Shown: positions 7,121-16,055 of the stretch, one piece after another
How positions within the stretch are numbered: position 1 is the stretch's first letter
Layout of the letters: each line of letters opens with the position of its first letter
Source of the DNA: JBDGPU01 sp042219525
GTDB lineage: Archaea; Halobacteriota; Halobacteria; Halobacteriales; Haloferacaceae
NCBI GenBank assembly: GCA_042219525.1
Contig: JBDGPU010000204.1
Location: 1 to 18,629, forward strand
Length of the DNA stretch: 18,629 nt
Reading direction: 5' to 3'
Program-made: the position numbers and the translations under genes
Notes under the pieces: generated by a model
Seen by the model: the letters and a program-made list of their open reading frames with translations, nothing else
The model's database searches: none
Told to the model about the DNA's origin: nothing

Positions 7121-8734
7121 TTATCCACCTCCCACCATTCGGTCTTCCTCCTCCCACTCCCGTTCACGGAGCTCGAACTTCTGGACCTTCCCGGTCGCCG
7201 TCGTCGGTAGCTCCGCGACGTACTCGATCTCGCCGGGGGTCTTGTAGGAGGCAACGCGCTCGCTGACAAACGAGCGGAGCTCCTCGGCCGACACCGGTGG
7301 GTCGTCGACGTCGCCGTCGGGGACGACGAACGCCTTCGGCGTCTCGCCCCACTGCTCGCTCGGGGCGGGGATGACCGCCACGTCCGCGACCGCCTCGTGC
7401 TCGAACAGCGTATCCTCCAGTTCGATGGAGGAGATGTTCTCGCCGCCCGAGACGATGATGTCCTTCTTCCGGTCCTGGATGGCGAGCATGCCGTTCTCGT
7501 CGACGACAGCGAGGTCGCCGGTGTGGTAGTAGCCCTCGATCCGGTCGTTGAACGCCTCCTCGGTCGCGTCGGGCTTGTTCCAGTAGCGGTCCATCACCTG
7601 GTTCCCCTTGACGACGATCTCGCCGATCGAATCGCCGTCCTCGGGGACGTCGTTGCCGTCCTCGTCGACGACGCGGATCTCCGTTCCGAGGTAGCCGAAG
7701 CCCTGTCGCTTCTTGACGGCGAAGCGGTCCTCGGAGTCGTCGTCGAAATAGCGGCGGACGTCGGAGGTCGTGATGAGCGGGCCGGTCTCCGTCGCCCCGT
7801 AGACGTGCTGAAGGTACCAGCCGAACTCCTCTTCGACGGTCCGGATGGTCGCCTCCGGCGGGGCAGCCCCGGCGGTGGCGACGCGAACGTCGTTGTTGCC
7901 GGTCGTCGCGCCGCCGTGCTCGTCGTGGTGCTCCGACAGCATGTTGAGGACGGTCGGCGCTGCACAGAAGTACGAGACGTCTTCCGCGCGAATCCGCTCG
8001 AACACCTCGCCGGCGTCGACGCCGCGGGTACAGACGTGCTTCGCACCCATGCCGGTGATCGCGAAGATGTGTCCCCAGCCGTTCACATGGAACATCGGCA
8101 GCGTCCACAGGTAGACGTCGTCGTCGCTGACCTCCTGGTGAGTCGTGACCAGGTACGCGTGGATCGTCTCCCCGCGGTGAGTCCGGCAGACACCCTTCGG
8201 GTCGCCGGTCGTGCCGGAGGTGTAGTTGATCGTGATCGTCTCGTCCTCGTGCATCTCCGGACGCTCGTACGCGTACGGGTCGGCGTCGGCGACGAGGTCG
8301 TCGAAGGACTCCCAGTCGCCCTCGACGGCGTCGGCGTCGTTCGTGATGAACGTCTCCGTCGGCACGTCGCCGCGCACGGCCTCGATCTTTGCCGCGTACT
8401 CGTAATCGGCGTAGACGACGTCCACGCCGGCGTCCGAGAGGATGTACTCGAAGTCGTCCGGGACGAGCCGGTAGTTCAGCGGCGTGTGGACCGCACCGAC
8501 CTGGATAGCACCGTAGGCCGCTTCCAGGTGGTAGTGCGTGTTCGGGTCGAGGATGGCGACGCGGTCGCCTTTCTCGACGCCCTTCGCCTGCAGGACCGCG
8601 GAGAACCGGTCGGCGCGGTCCCCGAGTTCGTCGTACGTGAACCTGGTCCCGTCGGTAGCAACGACGGCTTCCTGGTCCCCGTAGTTACGCCGGGCGCGGT
8701 CGAGGAATTCGGTCGCGAGCAGTGGTTTCTGCAT
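7121..8734 (-). CDS. AMP-forming acyl-CoA synthetase (medium/long-chain type)
   Basis: This 537-residue member of the ANL superfamily makes acyl-CoA from a carboxylate, ATP and CoA in the cytoplasm. Motifs in order: phosphate loop YTSGTTGDPKG (171-181), PMFHVNGWG (213-221) typical of AlkK/acyl-activating-enzyme type ligases, YGATETGP (312-319), TGD (405-407), hinge region DRKKDIIVSGGE (421-432) and the catalytic lysine in TATGKVQK (Lys516). Length fits fatty- or aromatic-acid ligases, shorter than Acs (about 650). It lies upstream of livK in the same direction, with its own candidate promoter. Chain length or aromatic specificity cannot be read from sequence. Partnership with the adjacent importer is inferred. 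Confidence 0.9.
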   Translation of the reverse strand: MQKPLLATEFLDRARRNYGDQEAVVATDGTRFTYDELGDRADRFSAVLQAKGVEKGDRVAILDPNTHYHLEAAYGAIQVGAVHTPLNYRLVPDDFEYILSDAGVDVVYADYEYAAKIEAVRGDVPTETFITNDADAVEGDWESFDDLVADADPYAYERPEMHEDETITINYTSGTTGDPKGVCRTHRGETIHAYLVTTHQEVSDDDVYLWTLPMFHVNGWGHIFAITGMGAKHVCTRGVDAGEVFERIRAEDVSYFCAAPTVLNMLSEHHDEHGGATTGNNDVRVATAGAAPPEATIRTVEEEFGWYLQHVYGATETGPLITTSDVRRYFDDDSEDRFAVKKRQGFGYLGTEIRVVDEDGNDVPEDGDSIGEIVVKGNQVMDRYWNKPDATEEAFNDRIEGYYHTGDLAVVDENGMLAIQDRKKDIIVSGGENISSIELEDTLFEHEAVADVAVIPAPSEQWGETPKAFVVPDGDVDDPPVSAEELRSFVSERVASYKTPGEIEYVAELPTTATGKVQKFELREREWEEEDRMVGGG

Positions 8735-8804
8735 GATCGTTAGTTTGGTTTGTGGTGTGTTATCGTTTCGATTCGGGCAATCCGTCGTGCTGGGCCGTCG
8801 CCGA
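8735..8804 (-). promoter_or_regulatory. Candidate promoter of the acyl-CoA ligase
   Basis: On the minus strand CGAAACGATAACA (about 8757-8769) lies some 25-35 bases before the ATG. It resembles a haloarchaeal BRE plus weak TATA for a nearly leaderless transcript. The match is modest. Confidence 0.3.
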
Positions 8805-8984
8805 ACCCGTGGTCAGCCCACCTGCCGTGGTCAGCCCACCTGCCGTGGTTGGCCCGACTACCGGTGTCAGCCCACCCACCGGTGTCGGCCCGACTACCGG
8901 TGTCAGCCCACCCACCGGGGTCGGCCCGACTACCGTGGTCCGCTCACCCACCGTGGTCAGCCCACCCTCCGGGGTCGACCCGCC
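8805..8984. repeat. 18-bp minisatellite, ten units
   Basis: Ten contiguous 18-bp units of the type TACCGGTGTCAGCCCACC fill 8805-8984. Units 4-5 (8859-8894) and 6-7 (8895-8930) form 36-bp blocks that differ at one base only, showing a recent duplication with a 36-bp higher-order period. The array ends on the last base of the stop codon of the 83-residue membrane protein gene. Because 18 is divisible by three, several frames read as Pro/Thr/Gly/Val hexapeptide repeats, but none belongs to a recognised gene. It is not CRISPR because no spacers separate the units. Confidence 0.9.
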
Positions 8985-9235
8985 TACTGCTGTTCGCGGG
9001 CGACCGCGAGCGAGAGGATGAACCCGAAGTACGCCGGGATGGCGGCGACCATGAACAGGTAGTACACCCACTGGGGCGCGCTCGTGAACACGTGGTCGAA
9101 CAGCGCCGACACCAGCGTCACCCAGGTGAGCGCGAACACCAGGTCGTAGAGCATGCCGGTTCTGTGCTCGCGAACGTGCTCGCCGAGGCGGGTCTTGAGG
9201 CTCATGCTGTCGGTGGCTTGCGGTGAGTGGTCCAT
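8984..9235 (-). CDS. Small two-helix membrane protein
   Basis: This 83-residue protein has two predicted membrane helices (about 28-47 and 56-79), a charged N-terminal tail with KTRLGEHVREHRTG, and a short C-terminus AREQQ. I know no function for it. It starts 21 bases after the UspA stop and is the last gene of the symporter/stress-protein group. A second Met at residue 11 could also be the start. A short membrane partner for the symporter or for UspA is conceivable but unproven. Its stop codon touches the minisatellite. Confidence 0.7.
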   Translation of the reverse strand: MDHSPQATDSMSLKTRLGEHVREHRTGMLYDLVFALTWVTLVSALFDHVFTSAPQWVYYLFMVAAIPAYFGFILSLAVAREQQ

Positions 9236-9256
9236 GGGGTGGCTGGTTCGTGGTCA

Positions 9257-9715
9257 TTAGTCGCTCCTGTGGCTGACGACTTGCACTGGCACCTCGGTCG
9301 ATCGCAGCACGCGTTCGGTGACGCTCCCGAGGATCGCCCGGGACACGCCGCCGCGCCCGTGACTGCCCATGACGATGAGGTCGGCGCCGATCTCCTCGGC
9401 GTGGTCGGCGATGACGGCGTGCGGGCGGCCGCCAGCGACGTGTTCCTCGACGGCTATGCCCCGTTCGGCTGCGCGGTCCGCGACGCTGCGGGTCGCCTCT
9501 TCGGCGCGGGCCTTCACCTCCTCCATCTCGTCGAACCGCCCCTGCCGGAGCCGGTCGACCTGTTCGGTGCCGAGGCCGAGGTTCACCGAGTCGATGTCGA
9601 CGACGTACAGGGCGTGGACCTCGGCGCCGAAGGCCTCCGCGAGCCCAAGCGCCTGGTCCACGGCACTTTCGGCAACGTCGCTTCCGTCGGTCGGGATGAG
9701 GATTCGCTCGTACAT
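9257..9715 (-). CDS. Universal stress protein, UspA family
   Basis: This 152-residue single-domain cytoplasmic protein opens with ILIPTDGS, the first strand and loop of the Usp fold. It carries the ATP-binding signature G-2x-G-9x-G-S: Gly117, Gly120, Gly130 and Ser131 in MGSHGRGG...LGSVTERV. It is therefore likely an ATP-binding type. Only three bases separate it from the symporter stop. Usp genes next to transporters are frequent in haloarchaea and are thought to modulate them; that is inference here. Confidence 0.92.
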   Translation of the reverse strand: MYERILIPTDGSDVAESAVDQALGLAEAFGAEVHALYVVDIDSVNLGLGTEQVDRLRQGRFDEMEEVKARAEEATRSVADRAAERGIAVEEHVAGGRPHAVIADHAEEIGADLIVMGSHGRGGVSRAILGSVTERVLRSTEVPVQVVSHRSD

Positions 9716-9718
9716 GGT

Positions 9719-11395
9719 TCAGTCGTCCGCCGGCGTTTCGCCGCCGTCGGCGATGACGTCTTCCGCGGATTCCTGCTGTCCCATGGGTTCGGGACTGTGA
9801 CACTGCCGGACCATCTTCTTCGTCTCGAGGGGCGGCTCGGGCGTCGCCAGCGACACCCCGATGGTGACGAGGAACACGATCGGCGTCCCCACCAGCGCCG
9901 CCCCGATCGGCGGGACGTACTGCGCGTAGAGGGGGACGATGGCCGTGGTGGAACCGGCGGCGTCCGCCAGGAAGTCGACGTACTTCGGCAGGACGCTGTT
10001 GACGATCGACGTGACCCAGATGAGGAGCCCGACCGACATCCCGGCCAGTGCCCCCTTCTGGTTCGTGTTCTCCCACCAGAGCCCGAGGAAGAACATCGGG
10101 AACAGCACGATGCCGGCCAGCGAGAACGCGTACGCGACCAGCTCGCCGATGAGCGCCGGCGGGTTGAACGCGGTCACGGTCACGAGCGCGCCCATGACGA
10201 CGATCGTCAGCCGACCGATGAGCACCTGCTGCCGCTGCGTCGCGTCCGGGTTGATCAGCTCGGTGTAGATGTCGTGGGCGACCGCCGAGGAGGCGGTGAT
10301 GAAGAGCCCGGCCGTCGTCGCGATCGCGGCAGCCATCGCGCCGGCCGCGACCAGTCCGACGAACCACTCGGGCAGGTTCGCGAACTGTGCCGCCAGCACG
10401 ACGATCACGTCGGCTTCCGAGCCGGTCATCGCCTGTTCGCCGGTGAACACCCCACTGGGCGCGATGTCGTTCACCTTCGCGAACAGGTCGACGCCGAAGG
10501 CCGCCATCGCGGGCGCGGCCCAGTACAGCAGGAGGATAAAGAACAGCCCCCAGACCGTCGACCAGCGGGCGGTCCGCTCGTTCTCGACCGTGTAGAAGCG
10601 CACCAGCACGTGCGGGAGTCCGCAGGTGCCGAAGATGAGCGAGAACGCCGTCGCCACCCAAAGGTAGTAGGTGCTTCCGCCCTGGAACGGCGCCGAGAAG
10701 TGGCGGCTCAGGTCGTCGATCAGCAGGCCGTACTCGATCTGCGGCAGGACCGTGGAGTAGCCCTGCGTGAAGCCGACGACGTAGACGCCGGCCAGGAACG
10801 CGACGATGAGGATGACGTACTGGACGGCCATGTTCTTCGTCGCGCCCAGCATGCCGGAGAGCGCGAGGTAGCCGACCGTGATCGTCATCATCACGACGAT
10901 CATCGGGATGATGTCCAGCCCGAACACGTACTGGCCGACCAGCCCCATGCCGCGGGCCTGACCGACGGAGTAGACGTACGCGATGAGCAGCGTCGTGACC
11001 GCCGCGAGCGCGCGCGCCAGCGGCGAGTTGAATCGGTCCCCGACGAAGTCCGGGGCGGTGTACTTCCCGAACCGGCGCATCTGCGCCGCCAGGAAGATGA
11101 GCAGGACGAAGTAGCCGGTCGTCCAGCCGACGATGAACGCCAGTCCGTAGAAGCCGGCGAGTGCGACGAGCCCGGCCAGTCCGAGGTACGACGCTGCCGA
11201 CATCCAGTTGGCGCCGATCGCCATCCCGTTCTCGATGTTCCCGATCCCGCGGCCCGCGACCCACATGCCCTCGGCGTCGGCCACCTTGAACACGTAGCCG
11301 ATGACGAGGAACGAGGCCATCATCAGGAAGACCATGATGGCGGGCACGAGCTTGAACGAGATGTTGAGCGCGTCGGCCTGGAGCGGCAGCGTCAT
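9719..11395 (-). CDS. Sodium:solute symporter large subunit, acetate-permease-like (ActP-type)
   Basis: This 558-residue SSS-family carrier is predicted to have about 13 membrane helices and uses a sodium gradient to import a small solute. Family features include the early helix with VAGRGIGNIENGMAIGANWMSAASYLG, the RFGKYTAPDFVGDRF segment and FGTCGLPHVLVRFYTV. The charged tail contains ETKKMVRQCHSPEPMG and then an acidic end. Pairing with a DUF4212 small subunit is characteristic of a subgroup annotated as acetate or monocarboxylate symporters. The gene overlaps the DUF4212 gene by four bases and follows acetyl-CoA synthetase, which supports acetate or propionate as substrate (inferred). Confidence 0.9.
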   Translation of the reverse strand: MTLPLQADALNISFKLVPAIMVFLMMASFLVIGYVFKVADAEGMWVAGRGIGNIENGMAIGANWMSAASYLGLAGLVALAGFYGLAFIVGWTTGYFVLLIFLAAQMRRFGKYTAPDFVGDRFNSPLARALAAVTTLLIAYVYSVGQARGMGLVGQYVFGLDIIPMIVVMMTITVGYLALSGMLGATKNMAVQYVILIVAFLAGVYVVGFTQGYSTVLPQIEYGLLIDDLSRHFSAPFQGGSTYYLWVATAFSLIFGTCGLPHVLVRFYTVENERTARWSTVWGLFFILLLYWAAPAMAAFGVDLFAKVNDIAPSGVFTGEQAMTGSEADVIVVLAAQFANLPEWFVGLVAAGAMAAAIATTAGLFITASSAVAHDIYTELINPDATQRQQVLIGRLTIVVMGALVTVTAFNPPALIGELVAYAFSLAGIVLFPMFFLGLWWENTNQKGALAGMSVGLLIWVTSIVNSVLPKYVDFLADAAGSTTAIVPLYAQYVPPIGAALVGTPIVFLVTIGVSLATPEPPLETKKMVRQCHSPEPMGQQESAEDVIADGGETPADD

Positions 11396-11838
11396 TCCTC
11401 GACACCCCCGTCGGTCGCGGCGGCGTCGGCGTCAGCCCCCGCCTCCGCCACCTGCTCGTTCACGCCGTGGTCGATGCCGTACTTCTCGTCGAGCTGGTCC
11501 CGCCGGCGGGCGTACCACGCGGCGAGCAGCAGCGACCCGGTCGGCGCGCCGAAAGCGACGAGGAAGTAGTGGAGCGGGAACCCGATCACGGGCAGCTGCG
11601 TCGTCATCGCACCCGGTGCGAGAAGCGTCAGCGTCACTGGGCCGAAGACGACCAGCGCCCAGACGACGAAGCCCGTCCAGACGACGCGGAGGTGGTCACG
11701 CATGAACGGGGTACTCGGGTTCAGCAGGTTCACTTCCGCGTCGAGGTAGTCCGTCTGTCGATGTTGCTGTGCCGCACTGCTCGCAACGCCGCCGTCCGTT
11801 TCGGTGGGAGAATCGTGTGCCGTGTTGGAATCTGACAT
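11392..11838 (-). CDS. DUF4212 symporter small subunit
   Basis: This 148-residue protein has two membrane helices (about 53-74 and 84-109). The conserved FPLHYFLVAFGAPTGSLLLAAWYARRRDQLDEKYG (87-121, given here as family core) matches DUF4212, the obligate small partner of this symporter class. It is longer than the usual 80-100 residues because of hydrophilic extensions: a Ser/Thr/Asp-rich N-terminus (about 1-30) and an Ala/Asp tail after residue 123. It lies 69 bases downstream of the acetyl-CoA synthetase stop and overlaps the large subunit by ATGA, so the two are translated together. Confidence 0.88.
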   Translation of the reverse strand: MSDSNTAHDSPTETDGGVASSAAQQHRQTDYLDAEVNLLNPSTPFMRDHLRVVWTGFVVWALVVFGPVTLTLLAPGAMTTQLPVIGFPLHYFLVAFGAPTGSLLLAAWYARRRDQLDEKYGIDHGVNEQVAEAGADADAAATDGGVEE

Positions 11839-11907
11839 AATAGATGGAGTGTCTCAGGTAGTCGGTGTTCGTTGTTGTCGAAAGAAGGCCCCTGTCGAGG
11901 CTGGTCG

Positions 11908-13899
<1,992 letters not shown>

Positions 13900-13901
13900 A
13901 G

Positions 13902-13933
13902 TCTATCGATAGATTTCAGTACAGGCTAATAAA
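13902..13933 (-). promoter_or_regulatory. acsA promoter with ATCGAT palindrome
   Basis: TTTATTAG on the minus strand (13926-13933) lies about 27-34 bases upstream of the acsA ATG and fits a TATA box for a leader of a few bases. The perfect 12-bp palindrome TCTATCGATAGA (13902-13913) occupies the space between TATA and start codon, covering the likely initiation site. There it would block transcription if bound. Confidence 0.6.
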
Positions 13934-13985
13934 CGGGGTCTCTAATTATCGAAAACGGCGCGTCGTGGCGGGCGTTCGACCGGGC

Positions 13986-15917
13986 TCAGACGCGCCCGTC
14001 GTCGCCGTCGAACAGCCCGTCGAGGAGCGCCCGCTGGCCCTTCCGGAGGTGATTGTGGAGCGTCGGCGAGGAGACGTCCATCGCGTCGGCCACTTCCTCG
14101 GCCGTGATCTCGCGCGGCCAATCGAAGTAGCCGCCGTGGTACGCCGCCTTGAGGGTCGCTCGCTGCCGATCCGTGAGTCGCTCCTCGACGTCGTCGCGGA
14201 ACGACGTCTCGGAGCCGGGATCGCGGTCGAGTTCCTGCTTGCCGACGAGGCGGGCGTCCGGGAACGTGCGCCTGAGCCCCTCGGCGAGCGGGCGCACGTC
14301 CGTGCCGGTCGGCACGTCGGCGACGACCCGGAGTTCGCCGTCGCTCGCCGACGCCGCCCGGACGGTGGCGCCGTGGTCGGCCAGGGTGTAGGCGGGCGAA
14401 CTCCCGGTCACGACGAACCCCAGCGTGCAGCCGTCTTCGCGCGTGTCCACGACCCGTGTGTCCTCGATCCCCGCCACGTCGCTGGAGACGTCGGCGACGT
14501 CGTGTGGCGTAGCGCCGTCGACGTCGACGTAGATCAACAGCGCGTCGTCGGTGGTGACCGTCGAGTCCAGTTCGACGCGACAGTCGAGCGCGTCGGTGAC
14601 GCGAACGGGAAACGCAGTCGAGGCCGACGTTTCGAACGTCAGTTCCAGCACGGTGTCCGAGTGGAGCAGGTCGTGCCAGCGGAACGACGCCAGCGACCGC
14701 CCGACGACACCGCCAAGCCGGACGAGCGCCCGACGGTAGGGGGCCGGCACGACCGGGGAGTTCTCCGTCCCGACGCCGTTCTCCTCGACCTCGTCGCTCA
14801 GCAGACACAGCACGCCGTAGGACGTCCCCTGATAGGCAAGCGGCACGGCGACGACGTCCTCGCCGACCAGGATCACGAGGTCGTCGGTCGAACCGCTGAC
14901 GACCTCGGTCGTGCCGTCGTCGCCGACGCGGTCGCCTTCGTTGTCCGCGCTTTCGACGCTGTCGTCCTCCCTCTCGCCGGCCGGGCTATCGACACCCCCG
15001 CCGTCGTCCTCGTTGTCCCTGCCGTCGGCGCCGACGCCCTCGCCGACCGTCCGTTCGGCAGCCGTGATCGCACGCATCCAGGGGGCGTCCTCGTCGGTCG
15101 TTCGGAGCCCGCGGTCGGAGAGCTCCGTGGCGTCGATACCGGCCGCGGCGGCGACGCCGACTTCGTCTTCCGTCCGCTCGCGGGTCGCGATCCAGGCGGC
15201 CTCCCAGTCGGGGGTTGCGGCCAATCGCTCGGGAATACCCGTCAGGAGTTCGGCCCGGGTTCCGGCCGTCGCCACCACGTCGAGCGCGTCGAGAACGGCG
15301 TCCGTGGCTGGCGGCGTTTCCCGTGCTGGCTCCGCTCGCGGCCGATCGTCGAAGGCGGCCACGATCTCGGGGTCGTCCGGGTGGTCGAGGTACGGATCGA
15401 GGGCGCCGAGCGTCTCCCAGCCGCCGATCGCCCGAACGACGCGCGGGTCGATCTCGCGCTCGGTGAGGAGTCTGTGGGCGAAGAACTGGCGAAGCTCTCG
15501 GGGGGCGACCCGGTCCGGGTCCACCGCGTCAGTGCGGTCGGCCGCGTGGTCGGCGGTCTCATCGACGATCATCTGGACGCGACGCTCGGAGACGTCGACG
15601 AACCGCTCGTCCTCCGCGAGTCCCATGCTGTCGACGTACCGGCGAAGCTCGGCCGCGAGCGACGGCGGCACGTAGGCCGTCCGGGTCGCGTCGCCGTCCT
15701 CGTCGTAGACGGTCAACAGTCCGTGGTCGTCGTTGCCGACTTCACGCAGGTCCGACGGGCGAACGCGGGTGATCTCTCCCGTGCGCAGCCCCGCTTCGCC
15801 CGCGAGCCGAACGACCAGGGCGGCGCGATACGTTTCCGCGGCGTCGACGAGCGCGTCGTAGGCCGCCTGCGAGAGCCCCGGCGTCTCGTCGCCCGCTGGC
15901 TCGGCCGTGTTCGCCAT
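13986..15917 (-). CDS. BAT-family transcription regulator with integrase-like N-terminus
   Basis: This 643-residue protein (from the ATG at 15917) is a probable transcription regulator. Residues 15-180 resemble a tyrosine-recombinase catalytic domain: Arg45 in GLRTGEI, RELR (Arg140, Arg143) where HxxR is usual, then Trp167 and Tyr176 nine apart as in Cre. A GAF-like domain (about 205-415) carries an acidic low-complexity insertion at 295-345. The bacterio-opsin-activator domain spans about 420-565, and the C-terminal HTH_10 starts at RLTDRQRATLKAAYHGGYFD (580-599). A GTG at 15932 would add five residues; I prefer the ATG because a TATA-like TTATTT (about 15947-15952) lies roughly 30 bases ahead. 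Its place between two acs genes suggests control of acetate metabolism (inferred). Confidence 0.88.
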   Translation of the reverse strand: MANTAEPAGDETPGLSQAAYDALVDAAETYRAALVVRLAGEAGLRTGEITRVRPSDLREVGNDDHGLLTVYDEDGDATRTAYVPPSLAAELRRYVDSMGLAEDERFVDVSERRVQMIVDETADHAADRTDAVDPDRVAPRELRQFFAHRLLTEREIDPRVVRAIGGWETLGALDPYLDHPDDPEIVAAFDDRPRAEPARETPPATDAVLDALDVVATAGTRAELLTGIPERLAATPDWEAAWIATRERTEDEVGVAAAAGIDATELSDRGLRTTDEDAPWMRAITAAERTVGEGVGADGRDNEDDGGGVDSPAGEREDDSVESADNEGDRVGDDGTTEVVSGSTDDLVILVGEDVVAVPLAYQGTSYGVLCLLSDEVEENGVGTENSPVVPAPYRRALVRLGGVVGRSLASFRWHDLLHSDTVLELTFETSASTAFPVRVTDALDCRVELDSTVTTDDALLIYVDVDGATPHDVADVSSDVAGIEDTRVVDTREDGCTLGFVVTGSSPAYTLADHGATVRAASASDGELRVVADVPTGTDVRPLAEGLRRTFPDARLVGKQELDRDPGSETSFRDDVEERLTDRQRATLKAAYHGGYFDWPREITAEEVADAMDVSSPTLHNHLRKGQRALLDGLFDGDDGRV

Positions 15918-15944
15918 CGTTTCGTATGTCACGAGAGACCAGAA

Positions 15945-15955
15945 CCAAATAAGTA
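15945..15955 (-). promoter_or_regulatory. TATA-like element of the BAT-family regulator
   Basis: TACTTATTTGG on the minus strand is centred about 33 bases before the ATG at 15917 and only 18 before the alternative GTG at 15932. It therefore favours the ATG as a near-leaderless start. Confidence 0.45.
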
Positions 15956-16055
15956 CTGCCTCTGTCGTTTTCTCGCGATGCTGGGTGGGTTTGCTCCGGC
16001 GAAGGTGGGAAAATGTCGGTTCACGGATTTCGGCCCTCGATCTGGAAGCGAAGCG

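Noticed and set aside
8805..8984. CRISPR array
   Set aside because: Units are contiguous 18-mers with no unique spacers and no cas genes nearby.
8760..11405. Long minus-strand open frame of about 880 codons across the symporter and UspA genes
   Set aside because: It runs out of frame through two clear protein families, and its product is Arg/Pro/Gly-rich, as expected of a GC-rich shadow frame.
13986..15917. Functional integrase of a mobile element
   Set aside because: The integrase-like part is fused to GAF, BAT and HTH_10 regulatory domains, HxxR is changed to RxxR, and no att sites or tRNA gene flank it.
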